Shown: one piece after another, positions 54,764 through 63,350 of the stretch
Numbering within the stretch: position 1 is the stretch's first letter
Layout of the letters: each line of letters starts with the position of its first letter
Origin: a virus
Length of the DNA: 64,000 nucleotides
Reading direction: 5' to 3' (one strand)
Virus record (IMG/VR): IMGVR_UViG_3300023179_000046
Coordinates: 38,990 to 102,989 of that record
The notes under the pieces: model-generated
Databases searched by the model: none
What the model saw: the letters and a program-made list of their open reading frames with translations, nothing else
What the model was told of the DNA's origin: nothing
Made by a program: the position numbers and the translations under genes

Positions 54764-55337
54764 GGATATTTTGCCTCGTTAAATTATTAACCGCATAGTA
54801 ACTTATACCAGCGGCATCTGCAACATTGTCAGACTTAGTTATTATACCTTTACCGGCCATAAAAAGTAAAGTCCGTTCCTTACGCAAAGTTCTAATCTTA
54901 TTACTATACCAAGTTTTACTTTTACCGGGATACTCCCGGTACACTTCCTCTTTCTCAGCCTTATTAAAATTCTTATTACCAATAAAACTTTGCCAAGTTA
55001 CAGGATGAACCTCAACAACCTTAATGCCGTCATCTAACACCTCACCCATAATAGCCCCAAAGATGTATGCCATTTTAATTCCCGTGGCCGCAGAGCGCAC
55101 CATGACGCCCGCCTCAATAGCCATAAAGTCAACATCGAAGAATCCTATCTTCCTCAAAGCAGACATTTTTCTTTTAGCATCTAGGATGCGCTCGTAAACG
55201 TCACCACCATCAAAAAATATTTCACCATAACTTTCAACATCATCACCGTTGAAAATGCAAAAAGCGACGCTATGCGTACTAGCGTCGATCCCTAAAACTC
55301 TTTTTGCAGGTGTCTTATTTAACTTAGCCAACGACAT
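54756..55337 (-). CDS. RuvC-like Holliday junction resolvase
   Basis: 193 residues: VLGIDASTHSVAFCIFNG (first Asp), DFMAIEAGVMVRSAATGIK (Glu), VVEVHPVTWQSFIGN, and TKSDNVADAAGISYYAVNN (last Asp) form the RNase H-fold active site. Resolves or debranches DNA for packaging. Confidence 0.85.
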   Translation of the reverse strand: MSLAKLNKTPAKRVLGIDASTHSVAFCIFNGDDVESYGEIFFDGGDVYERILDAKRKMSALRKIGFFDVDFMAIEAGVMVRSAATGIKMAYIFGAIMGEVLDDGIKVVEVHPVTWQSFIGNKNFNKAEKEEVYREYPGKSKTWYSNKIRTLRKERTLLFMAGKGIITKSDNVADAAGISYYAVNNLTRQNIRE

Positions 55338-55626
55338 TAGACATAATCTCTAACAACTCTGCCCTAGAATTGTTTTTAACCTTATTCTCACACTGTAAAC
55401 AAGTAGACTCTGTGTTGTACCGACTCAAAACATTAGAGCAACCACGATTGGCACAAATCCTTTTCTTACCGCTCAGGCGTTGCTTGTCCTCATAATACTT
55501 CTCTTTAATCTTTAAATTAGTAACAATACGACAACATACATCAGAACAATACTTTTGATTATGTGTTTGTTTAATTACAGTATTGTTACATTCGGAATTA
55601 GCACAAGCAATTTCTTCTGGCTTCAT
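55324..55626 (-). CDS. Zinc-finger protein
   Basis: 100 residues with four Cys groups (CANSEC, CSDVCC, CANRGCSN, CLQC): two zinc modules. It overlaps the RuvC gene start and the nuclease gene end; probably a DNA-binding partner. Confidence 0.76.
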   Translation of the reverse strand: MKPEEIACANSECNNTVIKQTHNQKYCSDVCCRIVTNLKIKEKYYEDKQRLSGKKRICANRGCSNVLSRYNTESTCLQCENKVKNNSRAELLEIMSNVVG

Positions 55627-56402
55627 TTCGGAGGCTCGTATGCTCTAATAATATTGTCACCATTCTCCAACTTGTTCCAACAAGTATCAAAAACGGGGCA
55701 ACCCTTACAGGCAGGCTTACTCTTAGTAAACGCCCTATTGGGCAAAGACTTCTGCTCCCAAGCAGCCCGCGTCTCCCTAAGCCAAGCAAACAACTCATCA
55801 ATTATTTCAATATATTTAGCGTTAACAGTAATAGGAATAAGACACAACTCTTGCGTATTCTTATTCTCATAAATAAAAACACCCTGACGACTCTTAGTTA
55901 ACTTCATATAAATCAGCAACTGCAAAAGATGATTACTAGAAGGTTTCATGCTGGCACGACGTTGATCGTATACTTCCTGCTTGGCGGTCTTAACCTCGCC
56001 AATAACCTTCTCCCCGTTCCAATTTAAAATAGCATCAATGTAGCCACGGATAGGAGGATCTTCACTCTTAACCTCAACCTCAGACTCAACCAACCTACCC
56101 GTACCCTCCAAGTAGCCGTCGATACGCTTATGAGCGAGAGTACCATTTTCCATATTGGCTAACCCCTGAGACGTAAAAGTATCAGTAAACTCTGCACCCT
56201 CAAAAGCAATATACCAATAACGCGCACAATTACCATGACCATAGCCAACAGTGCTTGGACTAAAAGTTTCCTTCTTCTTAAAAGCCTTATCGCTCTTATT
56301 CCTAAGAACAGACTTTTCTATTTCGTCGCCAAAAGCAACATGATCGAAACCATCAGCCTCAGGCTTTTGAAACTTTAGCGTGCCAATTATAGACTTACTC
56401 AT
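55623..56402 (-). CDS. Cas4/RecB-family PD-(D/E)XK nuclease
   Basis: 259 residues: VGYGHGNCARYWYIAFEGA (first Cys), GYIDAILNWNGEKVIGEVKT (D...E-x-K catalytic), HLLQLLIYMKL and CKGCPVFDTCW (three more Cys) match Cas4-type Fe-S nucleases. In phages these process DNA ends in recombination or replication. Confidence 0.85.
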   Translation of the reverse strand: MSKSIIGTLKFQKPEADGFDHVAFGDEIEKSVLRNKSDKAFKKKETFSPSTVGYGHGNCARYWYIAFEGAEFTDTFTSQGLANMENGTLAHKRIDGYLEGTGRLVESEVEVKSEDPPIRGYIDAILNWNGEKVIGEVKTAKQEVYDQRRASMKPSSNHLLQLLIYMKLTKSRQGVFIYENKNTQELCLIPITVNAKYIEIIDELFAWLRETRAAWEQKSLPNRAFTKSKPACKGCPVFDTCWNKLENGDNIIRAYEPPK

Positions 56403-56421
56403 TATTCTCCAATATAGAACA

Positions 56422-56748
56422 TTAATAATTACCGCGCATCGTATACTTCATAGCCGAAGTTAACTTATCAATAGCATCAGAGGCAGTATAGTAAACGTTC
56501 TTCTTCCTACCGGCCTCCACGCCCTTCTCAAAAGACGTATAGTACCTAGCGAGCATTTGAAACTTAGCACTCATAGCCTGCAACTTAACAATTAATTCAG
56601 GAGCCTTAGCAGCAGGAACATCAGATCGCACTATTAATTTTATCACAAGTGCCAAAGCCTCATCCAAATCCTTGTCATTCATGTACGCAGAAATGTCATT
56701 AAACTCAGTCAACTCGCTAATGACCTCAAATATGTTGTTGTCGCTCAT
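56422..56748 (-). CDS. Hypothetical replication-cluster protein
   Basis: 108 residues from the ATG at 56748. Helical throughout; AAKAPELIVKLQAMSAKFQM and KKNVYYTASDAIDKLTSAMK. No recognised domain; conserved small proteins of this kind sit between RecA and Cas4-type genes in phages. Confidence 0.74.
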   Translation of the reverse strand: MSDNNIFEVISELTEFNDISAYMNDKDLDEALALVIKLIVRSDVPAAKAPELIVKLQAMSAKFQMLARYYTSFEKGVEAGRKKNVYYTASDAIDKLTSAMKYTMRGNY

Positions 56749-57040
56749 TATAGACACCAATCAATTCTTCCAAGAAAGACCACTCAATAATAGCCAGTCG
56801 TACCTTGCTGTTATCCTCACCAATAATAATTTTTAGAGCAGGCTGTAATTCACTAGAAACTTTAAAAGTATCAGTACAAATCTTAGACCATACTGCCTTA
56901 TTTAATGTAAAAGATTTATTTGCTTCCTTATAGTCTACTAAGAAAGGCTTAAGAATAGCATCGCCCTTCTGAAACTTGCCCCGCCCTGAATTCTTTTGAG
57001 CATTAGCGCCGTCGCGCTTAACTTCTGCACGCTCACTCAT
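56726..57040 (-). CDS. Hypothetical replication-cluster protein
   Basis: 104 residues. Basic N-terminus (SERAEVKRDGANAQKNSGRG), then mixed alpha/beta (SELQPALKIIIGEDNSKVRL). Overlaps the next gene's start. Function unknown. Confidence 0.74.
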   Translation of the reverse strand: MSERAEVKRDGANAQKNSGRGKFQKGDAILKPFLVDYKEANKSFTLNKAVWSKICTDTFKVSSELQPALKIIIGEDNSKVRLAIIEWSFLEELIGVYNERQQHI

Positions 57041-57231
57041 TATAGATTAATTACAGATTCATGATTGTCGGGACAAGTCCAAGCAAGAACGCCGTTAACG
57101 CCGTCATAGTAGGCATACTCAGAATACTCAGGGCAACTCTTACAACCATACTTACCCACTAGTTTTTCCCATCCAGCATACTTGTCAACAGGATCTTTGC
57201 TCTTGCCAAGAAAATTCTCTAACCTACTCAC
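57040..57231 (-). CDS. Small CxxC protein downstream of RecA
   Basis: 63 residues from a GTG inside the RecA end (GGAG upstream). GKYGCKSCPEYSEYAYYDGV then WTCPDN gives a zinc-ribbon-like pair. A longer frame (to 57366) would lie in the RecA gene and is rejected. Confidence 0.74.
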   Translation of the reverse strand: MSRLENFLGKSKDPVDKYAGWEKLVGKYGCKSCPEYSEYAYYDGVNGVLAWTCPDNHESVINL

Positions 57232-58225
57232 CAAGTTTCTCCAATATCTTTTCTGCAACCTCAGGGTTATTGCGTAAATACGCTGCCGCGTTCTTCGGCC
57301 CCTGAATCTTTTCCTCACCAATAGTGTACCAAGAACCGCCCTTATGAATAAGACCACTAGCCTCACCCAAAGTTACAATCTCGCTGTATCTGTCAATGCC
57401 TAAACTATCGCCTTGATAGTAAAAATCATACTCGCCAGACAAATTTGGCGGGCCTAATTTATTGTAGTCAATAATCCAAGTCACAGGACGACCAATTTTT
57501 TGTTGCAAAATTTTATCTCCTGAGGTAACACTACCCATAATGGCATTCTTTTCAGCATCGCTAGCCCACAATTTAATGATGGTACTGGAAAAAAACTTTA
57601 CAGCCATACCACCAGTAGGAATATGGCTAGCGTGCATAGAGCCAAATTGATTACGTTGCTGAGAAATAAGGACAAGCAGGGTATTCTTGTTTGCATAGTT
57701 AAGCATTTTTACCGCATGAGTCATATCTTTGGCTTCCGCGCCGATTTGCTTAGTGTCCTGTAAGTCTTTTAACTCATGCCCGTCCTTCTCAAAATAGATA
57801 GCAGGAAGCAGAGCGGATATAGAGTCAACAACAATAATATCAACATCGGCTTCCATTAATCCAGTAGCAACATCAACCATATCGTTAATAGTTTTGGCAG
57901 GAGAATAAATCAAATTATCAGAGTCAACACCTAAGGTCTTAGCCCACTCAATGTCATATGAACTCTCAGCATCAATCCATGCACAAACTTTACCGTTCTT
58001 CTGAGCATCAGCAATCATCTGCAAGCAAAAGGACGACTTGCCTGCTGACTTTGATCCCCATATGAGAACCTGACGACCAACACCAAGCCCGCCCTTTAAT
58101 GCCCTATTAAGGCCAATACTAGGCACTGGAATTCTAACAATGTCTACCTCGTTAGCCTTAACAATTCTAGCGCGCGTCTTAGGGTCCAATTTTGCCAGAA
58201 CACTAAGCATATTTTCGTTTTCCAC
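57224..58225 (-). CDS. recA: RecA/UvsX-type recombinase
   Basis: 333 residues from a GTG at 58225 (AGGAG four bases upstream); a longer frame adds 34 low-quality residues. GSKSAGKS (57-64) is Walker A, DIIVVDSISALLP is Walker B, QIGAEAKDMTHAVKMLNYAN and LLVLISQQRNQFGSMHASHI are the RecA core. Drives strand exchange for recombination-dependent replication. Confidence 0.92.
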   Translation of the reverse strand: MENENMLSVLAKLDPKTRARIVKANEVDIVRIPVPSIGLNRALKGGLGVGRQVLIWGSKSAGKSSFCLQMIADAQKNGKVCAWIDAESSYDIEWAKTLGVDSDNLIYSPAKTINDMVDVATGLMEADVDIIVVDSISALLPAIYFEKDGHELKDLQDTKQIGAEAKDMTHAVKMLNYANKNTLLVLISQQRNQFGSMHASHIPTGGMAVKFFSSTIIKLWASDAEKNAIMGSVTSGDKILQQKIGRPVTWIIDYNKLGPPNLSGEYDFYYQGDSLGIDRYSEIVTLGEASGLIHKGGSWYTIGEEKIQGPKNAAAYLRNNPEVAEKILEKLGE

Positions 58226-58232
58226 GCTGCTC

Positions 58233-58484
58233 CTAAATATTTTTACTCTTATATTGGCGGGTCGTTCGACCACGCTCTTGACTATTCTTTTTAGGCTTAG
58301 GCTTAGAAACGCTAGAGCCTTCATCATATAAACTTTGCTCTAAACTTAAAGCCAAATCTTTGAGCCATTTAGAGCGACCTGTATTCATACGATCTATAAT
58401 CGCTAATATTTCTTTAACATCTTCTGTTTTAATAACTAAAAGGTACTCATCAAGCACACCTTTTAGAACATATGAATCTAGCAT
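58233..58484 (-). CDS. Hypothetical small protein, basic tail
   Basis: 83 residues: helical body then a Lys/Arg-rich tail (SKPKPKKNSQERGRTTRQYK). Directly upstream of recA; possibly a loader or DNA-binding factor. No recognised domain. Confidence 0.7.
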   Translation of the reverse strand: MLDSYVLKGVLDEYLLVIKTEDVKEILAIIDRMNTGRSKWLKDLALSLEQSLYDEGSSVSKPKPKKNSQERGRTTRQYKSKNI

Positions 58485-58502
58485 TTCATACTATTATATC
58501 AA

Positions 58503-58841
58503 CTAAATAAGATTGTTGTGTAGGCGTGGACGGGATGCATTCTTATCCATCTTATCTTGCACTACCTTAGTCAAAAGCAGGCGATCATCAATCCACCCGG
58601 CCTCCTGTGCCCCGGCATAGAAATCTAAAAGCCTAATCAACACATCAGCAATTTCTTCCGCGACCTCATCCGACCCCTTCCGCTTACGCAAAGCCTCCAA
58701 AGTTTCACTAACCTCTGAATGAACAAGAGCCAATTTTGCCAAAAGAAAATTAATATCAATCTCTCCATCCCAAAAACCCTTATCCTTAGCAGTTGTATGA
58801 ATAAACTTCGCCTGCCAGTCTAAATAAACGTTCTCATTCAT
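58503..58841 (-). CDS. mazG: MazG-like nucleotide pyrophosphohydrolase
   Basis: 112 residues: LALVHSEVSETLEALRK, EVAEEIADVLIRLLDF carry the ExxE...ExxD metal motif of all-alpha NTP pyrophosphatases (MazG/dUTPase-like). Cleans the nucleotide pool or lowers ppGpp-type signals. Confidence 0.85.
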   Translation of the reverse strand: MNENVYLDWQAKFIHTTAKDKGFWDGEIDINFLLAKLALVHSEVSETLEALRKRKGSDEVAEEIADVLIRLLDFYAGAQEAGWIDDRLLLTKVVQDKMDKNASRPRLHNNLI

Positions 58842-59037
58842 TACTGTCTACCTCCGGTGTTAACACTAACGAGAAGGAAATATGATCTTCCTTATCCTGA
58901 TCTATCTCTACTTGATAGTTATAGTAGTCCTTCAACAAAGTTTCCAACGGCATAGTAACCTTGCCAACATGCGCTAGAATGGCTGCCAATAAAAGTTCTG
59001 GCTGCAACATCAATACTTCTTCATCACTCTCAGTCAC
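58834..59037 (-). CDS. Hypothetical small acidic protein
   Basis: 67 residues, helical and acidic (QPELLLAAILAHVGKVTMPL ...). Overlaps mazG by eight bases. Role unknown. Confidence 0.72.
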   Translation of the reverse strand: MTESDEEVLMLQPELLLAAILAHVGKVTMPLETLLKDYYNYQVEIDQDKEDHISFSLVLTPEVDSNE

Positions 59038-62000
59038 TTTACGTCCTTAACATAAATAGTACCATCATCTAGTTTTCCTAGAATTGGCTCACAAATAGCA
59101 CCCCGGCTCATCTTGCCCAAGGCTAGCGCATAGTTTTTCGGGAAAGCAATAGCGCGAGTTAAATTCTTTTCTGAGTCAGAAAGAATAATGTGCGCCATCA
59201 TCTTATTCTGCTTAGTCTTATACGGAACAAAGTCCACTACCGCATACTTGTCATCCTCAACAGGTATACGCTCAGCCTTTAGATATTTAACAAAATAGTC
59301 ATCTTGCTTATTAAGAATATCATCAACGCTGATATACCGATGAATTCTGTTGTCTCCAACTAAGAAAACATAAACGTTGTTCTTCTCAATTTGAGAGGTT
59401 GCTGTATGGAAAATACCAACAGATTCAGTGTCATCAACAATCTCTACTCTAGACCAACCAGCCCCGCGCTTAATTGATTTAACCATAGCCATAAACACAA
59501 AGCAACCAATCTGGTCAAAGTCGGCCAGCGGAGAAAACTGTGAACGAATGTGGGCCGGAAGATCACTATTCTCAAACTTAGGAATACCTAGATACTCATA
59601 GTAGTTCTCTGACTCGTTACCGATGCGAGGATTGTCCTCGAAAGCCGCAGCCCCGATAGCGTTCATCGCTGCGATTGCCCTAGTGTTAATGCCGCTCTTT
59701 TTCTGACGACTAACCTGTAATAAATGATTGTAGTCAGTAAATGGGCGGGCATCAATAATCTTCTGACCAATGTTATTAGAAATAAACTTAATGTTAGACA
59801 GACCAAACCTAATGGCATCCCCCTGAATACTGAATTCAAGGTCCGACTCGTTAATGTGAGGCAGAAGAATCTTAATACCAAGCCGCTTAGCCTCTAGCAA
59901 ATAGTCAGTCTTAGCATCATTATCATTCTCATTCTTTAAGAGAGCGAACATGAACTCAACAGGGTAATGGTGCTTTAGCCATGCCGTCCAGTAAGAAATC
60001 ATAGAATATGCAACAGCGTGGGATCGGTTAAACGAATATCCCGCGTGAGCCTCAAAGTCATGCCACAACTGCTCCGCAACCTCTTTAGTCACATGCTCAG
60101 AGGCACCAGTAACAAACTTTTCCTTAAACACATCAAACTCATGCACATCTTTCTTCTTACCAATGATCTTACGAATCTTATCAGCATCGCCCCAAGACAT
60201 ACCTGCCAAGTGTACGCAAGTCTGCATGACCTGCTCCTGATAGATAACCACGCCATAAGTATTAGAAAGAAATGGCTGCATGATTACATGCGGATATTCT
60301 GTTACCTCATCGCCCTTCTTACGAGCAATATACTTAACGCCTACGGTATTCATCGCACCCGGCCTGACTAGAGCATTAGACGCAACCAAATCTTCAAAGT
60401 TACTAATACCCATCTTCATCATAAGATTAGTATATGGCGTAGCCTCTGCTTGGAAAATACCCTTAGTGTAACCATTTGTTAAATCTTCGTAAACCTTTGC
60501 ATCATCTAAAGGCAGCGCATTAAGATCAATCTTTCGACCCGTCCGCAACTCAATACGCTTAATCGTATCATCAATGACAGACAAAGTTTTAAGACCAAGA
60601 ACATCTAGTTTAATCAAACCAATGTCGGCGGCTTGGTCCATATCATAAGCAACAACGGGGATGCGGCCCGTAACGTCATTAGAAGAATCTGAGCGAGTCT
60701 CCATAGGGGCATAATTTCTAATAGGCTCCTTAGCCACGATAACGCCTGCGGCGTGAACACCCGTACCTCTAATGCGACCCCTCAGGTTACTAGCCAACTC
60801 TGTAACCTCAGGATACTTCATACGGAAATCCAAAGTGGCAGCATCCGACTCAAACTGCTCAAACGTCTCAACATTTTTTAGAACCTGATTAACCTCATTC
60901 AGAGGAACCATGAATACGCGGGCAGCGTCACGAACGACACCCTTGTCCTTGAAATACTGATAGGTTGAAATAGACGCTACGTTTTTAAACTTCTTGCGAA
61001 GATAATCCTTAATTTCTCCACGACGTGTATCCATACTGTCTTGGTCAATATCAGGAAAATCGTCATTTCGAGCATCACTGATGAATCTAAAGAAAAGTAA
61101 ATCGTATTTGATAGGATCAACCTGAGTAATACCAAGCGAGTAACAAATCAAAGAGCCAGCAGCGGAACCACGACCGGGACCAATAAGAATATCCTGAGAC
61201 TTAGCCCAACTAGTCATATCCTCAACAATAAGAAAATAAGCAGCAAACTTCTTCTTGCGAATAACCTCTAGTTCTTCATTAAGCCTATCAACATAAACCT
61301 GATTAGAGTCTAGACCTAAAGCCCTTAAGCCTTCCTCGCATTTCTCCCGCAACTTATCATCAGCATTACGCTTAGGAACAGGTAGAAGATTCTTGTTTTC
61401 CACAAAGTCATAATCAGAAACACTGTCAGCAACAGCAAGAGTATTCTCATAAATATCAAAACGATCAATGCCCTGTGCCTCTAACTTATCCTTAATGTTC
61501 ATTCGACTATCAATAAAAACATCAATATCAGCAAATGAGATAGGGCGGTCAGGGTATAGGTAGTTGAACCTTTCGAACAACTCCATCTTACGAGATTCGT
61601 TAAAGTCAAACTCTTTATTGTATGAAGGCTTAGTGGATAGGATAAGGAGTGCTTCTTCCGTCCCGCGCTGATTCTCTGTAGCAAAATGACAGTCAGAGGT
61701 AACAATGGGAGGCACGCCAAACTCATCGGCAAACGCTAGCAATTCATGATTCAACTTAGCAGGATTATGAGGCTGAATCTCCATAAAGAAATTCTTGTCA
61801 AACCGATCCTTGAACCATCTAATCAATTGTTCAGCACGCGGAAGGTTTTCCCTCTCAATCGCCTTAGCGATAAGACCATTCATGCATCCAGAAAGCACGG
61901 TGATTCCATCACCATATTCATGCAATACCTCTAGGTCAATGCGGGGCTTGCGATAGAATCCTTCATTCCATGCAAGTTCTGACAATGCATGGAGGTTCTT

Positions 62001-62312
62001 AAGACCGTCCTGATCCCGCGCCAACAAAATTATGTGATTAAACACCTGAGTATTGTCATCACGTTCTTTTACAGTTCGGCGGTCAAACCTATCTGTCTCA
62101 GAAATGTATGCCTCTAGGCCAATGATAGGCTTCATGCCTAATTCCTTGGCTGACTTTTGTAATTCACGCTGAGACGAAAGCGTACCATGATCGGTAATGG
62201 CTAGAGAGGTTTGCCCTAGATCCTTCGCTGCTGATAATAATTCGTGAGGGGAGCAAAGTCCATCTAGGAGCGAGTAATGTGAGTGGGCATGTAGGTGAAC
62301 AAAATCATTCAT
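59034..62312 (-). CDS. dnaE: DNA polymerase III alpha subunit (DnaE type)
   Basis: 1092 residues from the ATG at 62312 with AGGAGG seven bases upstream (another ATG lies two codons earlier). N-terminal PHP domain (VHLHAHSHYSLLDG, LAITDHGTL); palm catalytic DFPDIDQDSMDTRR near residue 420; IGPGRGSAAGSLICYSLGIT, a helix-hairpin-helix region (ATSNALVRPG-like) and a C-terminal OB fold. A phage replicating with a C-family polymerase rather than PolA or B-family. Confidence 0.94.
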   Translation of the reverse strand: MNDFVHLHAHSHYSLLDGLCSPHELLSAAKDLGQTSLAITDHGTLSSQRELQKSAKELGMKPIIGLEAYISETDRFDRRTVKERDDNTQVFNHIILLARDQDGLKNLHALSELAWNEGFYRKPRIDLEVLHEYGDGITVLSGCMNGLIAKAIERENLPRAEQLIRWFKDRFDKNFFMEIQPHNPAKLNHELLAFADEFGVPPIVTSDCHFATENQRGTEEALLILSTKPSYNKEFDFNESRKMELFERFNYLYPDRPISFADIDVFIDSRMNIKDKLEAQGIDRFDIYENTLAVADSVSDYDFVENKNLLPVPKRNADDKLREKCEEGLRALGLDSNQVYVDRLNEELEVIRKKKFAAYFLIVEDMTSWAKSQDILIGPGRGSAAGSLICYSLGITQVDPIKYDLLFFRFISDARNDDFPDIDQDSMDTRRGEIKDYLRKKFKNVASISTYQYFKDKGVVRDAARVFMVPLNEVNQVLKNVETFEQFESDAATLDFRMKYPEVTELASNLRGRIRGTGVHAAGVIVAKEPIRNYAPMETRSDSSNDVTGRIPVVAYDMDQAADIGLIKLDVLGLKTLSVIDDTIKRIELRTGRKIDLNALPLDDAKVYEDLTNGYTKGIFQAEATPYTNLMMKMGISNFEDLVASNALVRPGAMNTVGVKYIARKKGDEVTEYPHVIMQPFLSNTYGVVIYQEQVMQTCVHLAGMSWGDADKIRKIIGKKKDVHEFDVFKEKFVTGASEHVTKEVAEQLWHDFEAHAGYSFNRSHAVAYSMISYWTAWLKHHYPVEFMFALLKNENDNDAKTDYLLEAKRLGIKILLPHINESDLEFSIQGDAIRFGLSNIKFISNNIGQKIIDARPFTDYNHLLQVSRQKKSGINTRAIAAMNAIGAAAFEDNPRIGNESENYYEYLGIPKFENSDLPAHIRSQFSPLADFDQIGCFVFMAMVKSIKRGAGWSRVEIVDDTESVGIFHTATSQIEKNNVYVFLVGDNRIHRYISVDDILNKQDDYFVKYLKAERIPVEDDKYAVVDFVPYKTKQNKMMAHIILSDSEKNLTRAIAFPKNYALALGKMSRGAICEPILGKLDDGTIYVKDVK

Positions 62313-62323
62313 AGCCATGCCTC

Positions 62324-62533
62324 CTATTCGTGTTCTGGAATACCGTGTTCAGCATCCAACTCTTTGTGTAAAGTTTTCTTAAAAGAATTTAAGAACCTGC
62401 TAGCAATTGGTAGCAGAAGGGCAATAATAACCAAATCAAAAAATATTGTAAACCCAACCTCTGCGAGAAGGTGGGCGGGGTCAAACTGAATGTGAACGTA
62501 TTCTTCCCAAAATGTAGAACCGTGGCTTTCCAT
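62324..62533 (-). CDS. Single-pass membrane protein
   Basis: 69 residues: polar N-terminus (MESHGSTFWEEYVHIQFDPA), then EVGFTIFFDLVIIALLLPIA as one membrane helix and a charged tail. Seen next to dnaE in some actinophages; role unknown. Confidence 0.75.
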   Translation of the reverse strand: MESHGSTFWEEYVHIQFDPAHLLAEVGFTIFFDLVIIALLLPIASRFLNSFKKTLHKELDAEHGIPEHE

Positions 62534-62607
62534 TCGATACTCCTAAACGTCAGTGGGGAGGGAACCCGACATTCCCTCCCCACACTCTATACTAACGGGG
62601 GTATTGT

Positions 62608-63285
62608 TTACCATTCCTCGCTAGTAAATGACTTGGAATCTTGTGGTGCGCTAGATGCGCCTTGCTCTAGACCTAGATAAAATGATTCCTGCTCAGCGTA
62701 AGCAATGTCACGAACAGCAGAAGTCTCTAGATCAAACAACACCGTACCGGCAGGCGTCTCAATCTTCGCAGTAGGCAGGGGGATGATGTTGTAACTGGTG
62801 TCAGTGTTACCCGAACCTGTGCGCTTAACCTGCCAAACAACATCTGTAATGCTGCCAGTCTCATTAGCATATTCAATAATTGACGGGGTAATAGACTTAG
62901 GGCCGGTGCCCTGAGAAATTACTGCAACGAATGGGGCGTCCTTGCCATTGTCAACTAGAACATTAGCGTACAGACGTGACTTACCCTTCCACCCGGCCTT
63001 AAAGTCCTTACGGTGCTGCTCGCAGCCATAACATTGACCCTGATCGTCTGCGCTGCACAACGCCTTACGCTTAAAGTTAACAGGGTTTGAGTGCTCAATT
63101 GCAATAAATGCAACTCCTGCTTCCTTGTCATAATTAGTCGAATCGGGATCTAGTTCCTGCAAAAACTTAACCTTAACCTTTTCGCCGTCACCAATCTTAA
63201 ACCATTCAACCTTAGGACCATCACCAATACTAGAACTACTGTCTAGAGTGCGGCCCATGTTCTTCAAACCTTTAACAATTCCCAT
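62608..63285 (-). CDS. Probable ssDNA-binding protein
   Basis: 225 residues. VEWFKIGDGEKVKVKFLQEL (OB-like entry), a central zinc motif (CSADDQGQCYGCEQHRK), SRLYANVLVDNGKDAPFVAV and an acidic C-terminal tail (SKSFTSEEW) match the design of gp32-type single-strand binders: OB fold, zinc, acidic tip. Lies next to the polymerase and primase. Confidence 0.75.
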   Translation of the reverse strand: MGIVKGLKNMGRTLDSSSSIGDGPKVEWFKIGDGEKVKVKFLQELDPDSTNYDKEAGVAFIAIEHSNPVNFKRKALCSADDQGQCYGCEQHRKDFKAGWKGKSRLYANVLVDNGKDAPFVAVISQGTGPKSITPSIIEYANETGSITDVVWQVKRTGSGNTDTSYNIIPLPTAKIETPAGTVLFDLETSAVRDIAYAEQESFYLGLEQGASSAPQDSKSFTSEEW

Positions 63286-63350
63286 AATAAATATTCTCCA
63301 ATATGTTTTAGTCGGACGTTTCTTGCCTTGTCCTACGACAATTATACCAT

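Noticed and set aside
57040-57366. Longer reading of the small CxxC gene after recA
   Set aside because: The extra 45 residues are recA sequence in another frame; a GTG with GGAG at 57231 is the better start.
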